Assembly (NCBI RefSeq): GCF_946480385.1
Contig: NZ_CAMLJP010000155.1
Span: 1 to 11,742, forward strand
DNA length: 11,742 nt
Direction of reading: 5' to 3'
Source: an uncultured Azospirillum sp.
GTDB taxonomy: Bacteria; Pseudomonadota; Alphaproteobacteria; Azospirillales; Azospirillaceae
Below are positions 7,561 through 11,742 of the stretch, piece by piece (position 1 is the first letter of the stretch; each line of letters begins with the position of its first letter). A program made the position numbers and the translations under genes. The notes beneath the pieces were generated by a model. It was not told the DNA's origin. It did no database searches and saw nothing but the letters and a program-made list of their open reading frames with translations.

Positions 7561-8600
7561 GGCTTTGCCCCTCCGCTGGTCGGCGCCACCGGCGGCTTGA
7601 CCGTGCCCATCGGACGTGCCCCCTTCGGGCGCGGCAGGAACAGGGTCAGCGTCGGCGATTGCAACAGCAGGACGACCAGCAGGACGCCCGCCTTGACGAT
7701 CAGGTTGAATTCCGGCTTGAAGCCGCTCAGCAGGATACCGGTGTTCATCGCCTGGATGATCAGCGCGCCCACCACCGACAGCACCAGCCCGAACCGCCCG
7801 CCGAGCAGCGAGGTGCCGCCGACCACCACCGCCAGGATGGCGTCCAGCTCCAGCCAAAGCCCGGCATTGTTGGCGTCGGCACCGCGGATGTCGGCGGTGA
7901 CGATCAGCCCGGCCACCGCCGCGCACAGCCCGCACCAGACATAGACGGCGACCAGCACCACCGGCGTGTTGACGCCGGCCCCGGCGCTGGACAGCCGGTT
8001 GATGCCGACCGCCTCGATCATCAGACCCAGCGCGGTCGCCCGCACCAGCAGGGCCGTGACCGTCAGCAGCGCGATGGTGATGACCACCGGCATCGGCACG
8101 GTCAGGAAGGACCCGCCGCCGATGAAGGCCAGTGCCGGGCTGGTGAAGGTGACGATCTGCCCCTCCGTCACCAGCTGGGCGATGCCGCGCCCGGCGACCA
8201 TCAGGATCAGGGTGGCGATGATCGGCTGGATACGCAGCACCGCCACCAGCAACCCGTTCCACAGCCCGCACAGCAGCCCGGCGGCCAGCGACGCCGCCAG
8301 CACCGCCGGCAGGCCCCATCCGGCCCCGGTCATGGTGGCGGCGACCGCGCCGGAAATCGCCATGACCGCGCCGACCGACAGATCGACGCCGCGCGTCGCG
8401 ACGACCATGGTCATGCCGATGGCGAGCAGCGCCACCGGGGCGCCGCGGTTCAGCACGTCGATCAGGCTGCCGAACAGCCGGCCGTCCTGCAGGCGGATCG
8501 CGAAGAAATCTGGGAACAGCAGCCAGTTGGCCAGCAGAACGGCGACCAGCGCGCCATATTGCGGCAGGTTGCGAGACGGGCCGGGAGCGGACAGCGTCAT
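7557..8600 (-). CDS. ytfT: Sugar ABC transporter permease, YtfT-like (galactofuranose)
   Basis: The second permease subunit of the same family, 347 residues. The conserved GMTMVVATRGVDLSVGA lies near 62-78, and the strongly hydrophobic protein ends in a short basic, Pro-rich cytoplasmic tail (PRPKGARPMG...). The start ATG overlaps the ytfR stop as ATGA and is preceded by GGAGG at 7 bases. The 4-base overlaps on both sides imply coupled translation of ytfR, ytfT and yjfF, suiting fixed stoichiometry. Assignment as YtfT rather than another ribose-type permease rests mostly on gene order and on its strongly recognisable neighbours. Confidence 0.9.
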   Translation of the reverse strand: MTLSAPGPSRNLPQYGALVAVLLANWLLFPDFFAIRLQDGRLFGSLIDVLNRGAPVALLAIGMTMVVATRGVDLSVGAVMAISGAVAATMTGAGWGLPAVLAASLAAGLLCGLWNGLLVAVLRIQPIIATLILMVAGRGIAQLVTEGQIVTFTSPALAFIGGGSFLTVPMPVVITIALLTVTALLVRATALGLMIEAVGINRLSSAGAGVNTPVVLVAVYVWCGLCAAVAGLIVTADIRGADANNAGLWLELDAILAVVVGGTSLLGGRFGLVLSVVGALIIQAMNTGILLSGFKPEFNLIVKAGVLLVVLLLQSPTLTLFLPRPKGARPMGTVKPPVAPTSGGAKP

Positions 8601-10192
8601 TGCCGCACCTCCACGCCCGATCCGGCGGCCGGCGTCTCCGACGCGATGGCATTGGGCGTCTCCGACGCGATGGCGGCGACGATGCGCTCCACGCTGACCT
8701 CCCCTCCCCTCAGTTCCGCCACATGGCGGCGGTCGCGCAGCACGACGACGCGGCGGCTGTAGGCGACGATCTCTTCCAGTTCCGACGACACCACCAGCAG
8801 CGCCATGCCATCGGCGCACAGCCGCTCGATCAGGCGGATGATCTCGGCATGCGCCCCGACGTCGATGCCGCGCGTCGGCTCGTCGAGGATCAGCAGCCGC
8901 GGCTCCGTCGCCAGCCAGCGCGCCAGCAGCGCCTTCTGCTGGTTGCCGCCCGACAGCAGCTGGATCGGCCGCTCGGCGTCTGGCGTGCGGATGTCGAGCA
9001 GGCGGATGAAGCGGTCGGCGATCTCCTCCTGCCGGCGGCGCGGGATCGGCTTCAGCCAGCCCTGCCGCGCCTGGAGCGCCAGGATGATGTTTTCCCGCAC
9101 CGACAGCTCGCCGACGATGCCCTCCTTCTTGCGGTCTTCCGGACAGAAGCCGAAGCCGAGCCGCACGGCGTCGCGCGGCCCCTTCAGCCGCACCGAACGG
9201 CCATCGACGGTCGCCTCGCCCTGGTCGGCGCGGTCCATGCCGAAGACCAGCCGCACCGTCTCGGTCCGGCCGGAGCCCAGCAATCCTGCCAGCGCAACAA
9301 CCTCGCCGGGGCGGATGTCGAGGTCGAAGGGCTCGACGCTGCGCGACTTGCCGAATCCCTTGAAACTGGCAAGCGGCGGACGGCTGTCCACCTCCGCCGG
9401 GCCGAGGTCGATGCGGTGCGCAGCCGCCTCCAGCTCGCGCCCCAGCATCATCGCGACCAGATCCAGGCGCGGCAGCTCGGCCGTCTGCCGCTCCCCCACC
9501 AGCCGGCCGTTGCGCAGCACGGTGATGCGGTCGCAGACCTCATAGACCTGATCGAGGAAATGGGTGACGAAGACGATGCCGATCCCGCGCGACCGCAGGG
9601 TCCGCATCACCTTGAACAGCACCGCCACCTCCTGCGCGTCCAGGCTGGCGGTGGGCTCGTCGAGGATCAGCACCTTGGCCGACATGTCGACCGCGCGGGC
9701 GATGGCGATGATCTGCTGCGTCGCCACCGAAAAACGCCCGAGCGGCGCCGTCACGTCGATGGACTGGCCGTAGGGCATCAGAATGGCACGCGCCCGCCGC
9801 CGCATCTCCCCACGATCCACCAGCCCGAAGCGCATCGGCTGGCGGCCCAGGAACAGGTTCTCCGCCACCGACAGGTTGGGCAGCAGGTTCACCTCCTGAT
9901 AGACGGTGCCGATGTGCAGGCGCTGCGCCTCCTCCACCCCGCGCGGCGCAATCTCCCGCCCCTCCAGCGCCACGGTGCCGCCGTCGCGCTGATAAACACC
10001 GGTCAGCGTCTTGATGAGGGTCGATTTGCCGGCGCCGTTTTCGCCCAGCAAGGCATGGATCTCGCCATGGCGAAGCGTGAAGTCGACGCCATCGAGCGCC
10101 TGGACACCGAGGAAGGCCTTGGACAGCCCGCGGATCGCCAGAAGCGGCGATGTGGAAGGTGCGGTGCGGGGGGGAGCGGTGGATGCCGTCAT
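8597..10192 (-). CDS. ytfR: Sugar ABC transporter ATPase with two nucleotide-binding domains, YtfR-like
   Basis: The energy-coupling ATPase of a CUT2-type sugar importer, 531 residues with two fused ABC domains. Domain 1 has Walker A GENGAGKST (50-58), a Q-loop in YQEVNLLPN (98-106), a signature reduced to FSVATQQ (154-160), Walker B VLILDEPTA (174-182) and H211. Domain 2 has a degenerate Walker A GLLGSGRTE (303-311), an intact signature LSGGNQQK (413-420) and Walker B LLILDEPTRG (433-442). This asymmetry is normal for the family. Phrases such as GTVYQEVNLLPN, KVLILDEPTASLD, VTHFLDQVYEV and GFCPEDRK match E. coli YtfR as I remember it. The start has GAGG 7 bases upstream. The last 25 or so residues extend beyond the usual family end and include a duplicated 8-residue unit. 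Confidence 0.94.
   Translation of the reverse strand: MTASTAPPRTAPSTSPLLAIRGLSKAFLGVQALDGVDFTLRHGEIHALLGENGAGKSTLIKTLTGVYQRDGGTVALEGREIAPRGVEEAQRLHIGTVYQEVNLLPNLSVAENLFLGRQPMRFGLVDRGEMRRRARAILMPYGQSIDVTAPLGRFSVATQQIIAIARAVDMSAKVLILDEPTASLDAQEVAVLFKVMRTLRSRGIGIVFVTHFLDQVYEVCDRITVLRNGRLVGERQTAELPRLDLVAMMLGRELEAAAHRIDLGPAEVDSRPPLASFKGFGKSRSVEPFDLDIRPGEVVALAGLLGSGRTETVRLVFGMDRADQGEATVDGRSVRLKGPRDAVRLGFGFCPEDRKKEGIVGELSVRENIILALQARQGWLKPIPRRRQEEIADRFIRLLDIRTPDAERPIQLLSGGNQQKALLARWLATEPRLLILDEPTRGIDVGAHAEIIRLIERLCADGMALLVVSSELEEIVAYSRRVVVLRDRRHVAELRGGEVSVERIVAAIASETPNAIASETPAAGSGVEVRQ
8631..8678 (-). repeat. In-frame 24-base tandem duplication at the 3' end of ytfR
   Basis: Units 8631-8654 and 8655-8678 are identical at 21 of 24 positions, with the first 20 bases of each identical. 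They encode AIASETPN and AIASETPA (residues 507-522 of YtfR). The unit length is a multiple of three, so the frame is kept. Confidence 0.9.
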
Positions 10193-10216
10193 GGCGGACC
10201 TCGCCGGAAGCGCATC

Positions 10217-10254
10217 AAAAAGGCAGGGCCGCGGGAGGAACGCCCCCGCGGCCC
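10217..10254 (-). terminator. Intrinsic terminator/attenuator between ytfQ and ytfR
   Basis: On the minus strand GGGCCGCGGG and CCCGCGGCCC form a perfect 10-base stem (10254-10245 with 10235-10226) around a 9-base loop, followed four bases later by TTTTT (10221-10217). It lies 16 bases after the ytfQ stop and 24 bases before the ytfR start. In this position it would let only part of the transcripts continue into ytfRT-yjfF-galM, favouring the binding protein. Confidence 0.85.
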
Positions 10255-10270
10255 CAATGCTCGGACAGGA

Positions 10271-11242
10271 TCAGTAGGCGTCCTTGCGGCGCTCATACTC
10301 TTCCTTGGCGGTGTCGGGCGTGAACAGCTTCGATTCCGTCTGGATCCACTTCGGCGGCATCTTGCCGTCCTTCTTGTAGGCGATCAGCGCATCGAAGGCC
10401 GGGCCGGCCATGTTCGGCGTCAGCTCCACCGTGGCGTTCGCCTCGCCTTCGGACATCGCCTTGAAGATGTCGGGCACGCCGTCGATCGACACGACCAGGA
10501 TGTCCTTGCCCGGCTTCAGGCCGGCTTCCTTGATCGCCTGGATGGCGCCGACCGCCATGTCGTCGTTGTGGGCATAGACGGCGCAGATGTCCTTGCCGCC
10601 ATTCTCGGCCTTGATGAAGCTTTCCATCACCTCCTTGCCCTTGGCGCGGGTGAAGTCGCCGGACTGGGTGCGGATGATCTTCATCCCCGGGTTCTTGGCG
10701 ACGACCTCGTCGAAGCCCTTCTTGCGGTTGATGGCGGGCGAGGAGCCGACGGTGCCCTGCAGTTCCACCACCGCGCATTTGCCGCCGGTCTTCTTGGCCA
10801 GCCATTCGCCGGCCACCCGGCCTTCATGCACGGTGTCGGAGGTGACGGCGGTCATGTAGAGGCTGGGGTCCTTGGTCTCGATCTGCCGGTCCAGCAGCAT
10901 GACCGGGATCTTCGCCTCCTTGGCTTCCTTCAGCACCGAATCCCAGCCGGTCGCCACCACCGGCGCGATGAAGATCGCGTCGACGCCCTGGGCGACGAAG
11001 GAGCGCACGGCCTTGATCTGGTTCTCCTGCTTCTGCTGGGCGTCGGAGATCTTGAGATCGATCCCGCGCTTCTCGGCTTCCGTCTTGGCGGTCTTCGTCT
11101 CAGCCGCGCGCCAGCCCGATTCCGAACCGATCTGCGAGAAGCCGACGACCAGCTTCTTGGCATCGGCGGCCTGGACGGCGCCCAACCCGATGAACAGCGC
11201 CGCGGCGGCGGTGGCGGCGGAGATCACCCATTTCCTGGACAT
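10271..11242 (-). CDS. ytfQ: Periplasmic galactofuranose-type sugar-binding protein, YtfQ-like
   Basis: The high-affinity periplasmic component of the importer, 323 residues. A signal peptide (MSRKWVISAATAAAALFIGL..., cleavage after VQA near residue 25) is followed by a type I periplasmic-binding fold. Sequence blocks near-identical to E. coli YtfQ as I remember it include GFSQIGSESGWRAAET (34-49), QQKQENQIKAVRSFVAQGVD (69-88), IFIAPVVATGW (90-100), YAHNDDM (223-229), SIDGVPD (252-258) and ELTPNMAGPAFDAL (273-286). LLDR (116-119) and these loops are likely sugar contacts. Cysteines 156 and 220 are kept where E. coli YtfQ also has them. I chose the ATG at 11242 because AGGGAG lies 8 bases before it; the upstream in-frame GTG at 11251 overlaps that site. 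Confidence 0.95.
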   Translation of the reverse strand: MSRKWVISAATAAAALFIGLGAVQAADAKKLVVGFSQIGSESGWRAAETKTAKTEAEKRGIDLKISDAQQKQENQIKAVRSFVAQGVDAIFIAPVVATGWDSVLKEAKEAKIPVMLLDRQIETKDPSLYMTAVTSDTVHEGRVAGEWLAKKTGGKCAVVELQGTVGSSPAINRKKGFDEVVAKNPGMKIIRTQSGDFTRAKGKEVMESFIKAENGGKDICAVYAHNDDMAVGAIQAIKEAGLKPGKDILVVSIDGVPDIFKAMSEGEANATVELTPNMAGPAFDALIAYKKDGKMPPKWIQTESKLFTPDTAKEEYERRKDAY

Positions 11243-11468
11243 CCGTTTCACTCCCTGAAGTTTTATGGCGAGGATTTATTGCGGTGCTTGCTGGATGGAG
11301 GCAGGCGACGGGACGAGGCGCGGAATTTTCATGATCGCAGCCCGGTCCGAAATTGTTCGTCATGCCCACTTTAAGTACGCAGAACCATAACTGTCCAATA
11401 CGATTCTCGACCTGCACGATGCCGAAAAAGATATGGCCGGCCAAAAATCAGGCCAAAAAGTCAGGTCG
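11243..11468 (-). promoter_or_regulatory. Upstream region of the ytfQ operon
   Basis: A gene-free stretch that must hold the operon promoter. The best match I find is TTGGAC (11398-11393) and CTTAAA (11375-11370), 17 bases apart; it is weak. It overlaps the small palindrome ACTTTAAGT (11368-11376). AATTTTC (about 11324-11330) and GAAATT (about 11349-11354) are imperfect inverted arms that could form an operator. No recognisable LacI- or LysR-type site is clear enough to name. Confidence 0.3.
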
Positions 11469-11474
11469 AAAAAA
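11425..11474. repeat. Four A-tracts with repeated GGCC/TCA context
   Basis: Runs of 5, 5, 5 and 6 A residues occur at 11425-11429, 11443-11447, 11455-11459 and 11469-11474. The middle two sit in near-repeats (GGCCAAAAATCA, GGCCAAAAAGTCA). The last doubles as the T-tract of the terminator next to it. Spacing is roughly 12-18 bases, so local bending is possible. Confidence 0.6.
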
Positions 11475-11501
11475 CGGCCGGGCAGCAAGGCCGCCCGGCC
11501 G
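11469..11501 (-). terminator. Second intrinsic terminator behind the porin-like gene
   Basis: On the minus strand CGGCCGGGC and GCCCGGCCG form a perfect 9-base stem with a 9-base loop, followed directly by TTTTTT. It has all the features of a strong Rho-independent terminator. It lies about 160 bases after the porin stop and isolates the ytfQ promoter region from readthrough. Confidence 0.85.
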
Positions 11502-11617
11502 TGAGGTGACCCTGCTCCGGTCCGGAACAGGGCCGACGCACCCGAGGGAGAGCGCGCCGGGACGCAACCGCCGCGGCGGGATGGACAGAAACACCGCAGG
11601 CGGCGCGAAGCCGATGG
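11502..11617 (-). other. Structured gene-free stretch between two terminators
   Basis: No protein gene is supported. The stretch has a hairpin at 11510-11532 (CCCTGCTCCGG with CCGGAACAGGG, one mismatch) and the perfect 12-base palindrome CCGCCGCGGCGG at 11568-11579. With a strong terminator at its minus-strand end it could specify a short RNA, but I see no clear promoter. Confidence 0.3.
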
Positions 11618-11648
11618 AAAAAGGGCCAGGACGTCAACCGGCCCTTTT
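11618..11648 (-). terminator. First intrinsic terminator behind the porin-like gene
   Basis: AAAAGGGCC (read on minus from 11648) pairs with GGCCCTTTT in a perfect 9-base stem around a 12-base loop, with the T-tract continuing to five T. It begins 15 bases after the stop codon of the gene at the right edge. Confidence 0.85.
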
Positions 11649-11663
11649 CAGAAGACGAGGCCC

Positions 11664-11742
11664 TTAGAAGGCGAGATTCGCCTGGACCAGGAACATGTCG
11701 CCCTTGTCGCTGTTGGCGGCGACGTCGGAGCTGAGCTTGAAG
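11664..11742 (-). CDS. C-terminus of an outer-membrane porin-like beta-barrel protein (truncated by window)
   Basis: Only the last 25 codons and the TAA stop (11666-11664) are visible. The end, GDMFLVQANLAF, alternates hydrophobic and polar residues and finishes with phenylalanine, the C-terminal beta-signal recognised by the BAM complex in Gram-negative outer-membrane proteins. The preceding SSDVAANSDKG reads as a loop or turn before the final strand. A general or sugar-related porin is plausible given the sugar importer next door, but the subfamily cannot be told from this fragment. Two terminators separate it from ytfQ, so it is a separate transcription unit. Confidence 0.7.
   Translation of the reverse strand, partial: FKLSSDVAANSDKGDMFLVQANLAF

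Noticed and set aside
8600..11374. A 924-codon open frame on the plus strand, antisense to ytfR and ytfQ
   Set aside because: Its product is dominated by His, Gln, Arg, Asp and Gly with no domain; such long antisense frames are a known by-product of third-position GC bias. The minus-strand genes here are recognised end to end.
11100..11444. A 114-codon minus-strand frame upstream of and overlapping ytfQ
   Set aside because: Its C-terminal part is an out-of-frame shadow of the ytfQ signal peptide region, and the upstream part has no ribosome site or recognisable features.

Overview
The window is high-GC throughout except for one AT-richer patch (about 1741-2995). Protein families and gene style (short ATGA overlaps, GGAGG ribosome sites, CCA-encoded tRNAs) suggest a free-living or plant-associated alphaproteobacterium, most likely Azospirillum or a relative in the Rhodospirillales. 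The organism assignment is inference. I see no phage, transposase, CRISPR array or recognisable defence system.

Layout. (1) 1-1628, plus strand: the 3' part of a nitrate-type ABC transporter ATPase (NrtD-like), a hairpin that may end its operon, then a complete YeaE-like aldo/keto reductase. (2) 1629-2995: an AT-rich leader and a secreted protein joining an LprI-like (DUF1311) cysteine domain, a SPOR-like segment and an unrecognised cysteine-containing tail. Its base and codon use differ from its neighbours. (3) 3169-3806, minus strand: five tRNA genes in the order Leu(CAG), Ala(GGC), Asp(GTC), Gly(GCC), Val(GAC). There is one good sigma70-type promoter in front of Leu, a second internal one in front of Asp, and a hairpin after Val. 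(4) 3816-5432, minus: a two-HKD phospholipase D-like protein with a C-terminal hydrophobic segment. (5) 5543-11242, minus: a galactofuranose-type sugar ABC transporter operon, ytfQ-ytfR-ytfT-yjfF-galM. (6) 11243-11742: the ytfQ upstream region, two strong minus-strand terminators about 115 bases apart, and the last 25 codons of an outer-membrane beta-barrel (porin-like) gene.

How the parts work together. YtfQ (periplasmic binding protein) would deliver galactofuranose or a related sugar to the YtfT/YjfF permease pair driven by the double-domain ATPase YtfR. GalM would then interconvert the anomers of the imported aldose. From ytfR to galM each gene overlaps the next by 1 or 4 bases, so translation is probably coupled. 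A textbook intrinsic terminator between ytfQ and ytfR is placed to act as an attenuator that keeps binding protein in excess over the membrane parts.

The observations most worth a second look are the mosaic LprI/SPOR-like secreted protein with its RBS-covering inverted repeat, the dual-promoter tRNA cluster with a hairpin that captures the 3' end of tRNA-Leu, and the structured stretch between two terminators at 11469-11648. An in-frame 24-base duplication at the end of ytfR is also notable. Nothing here clearly amounts to a wholly new system.
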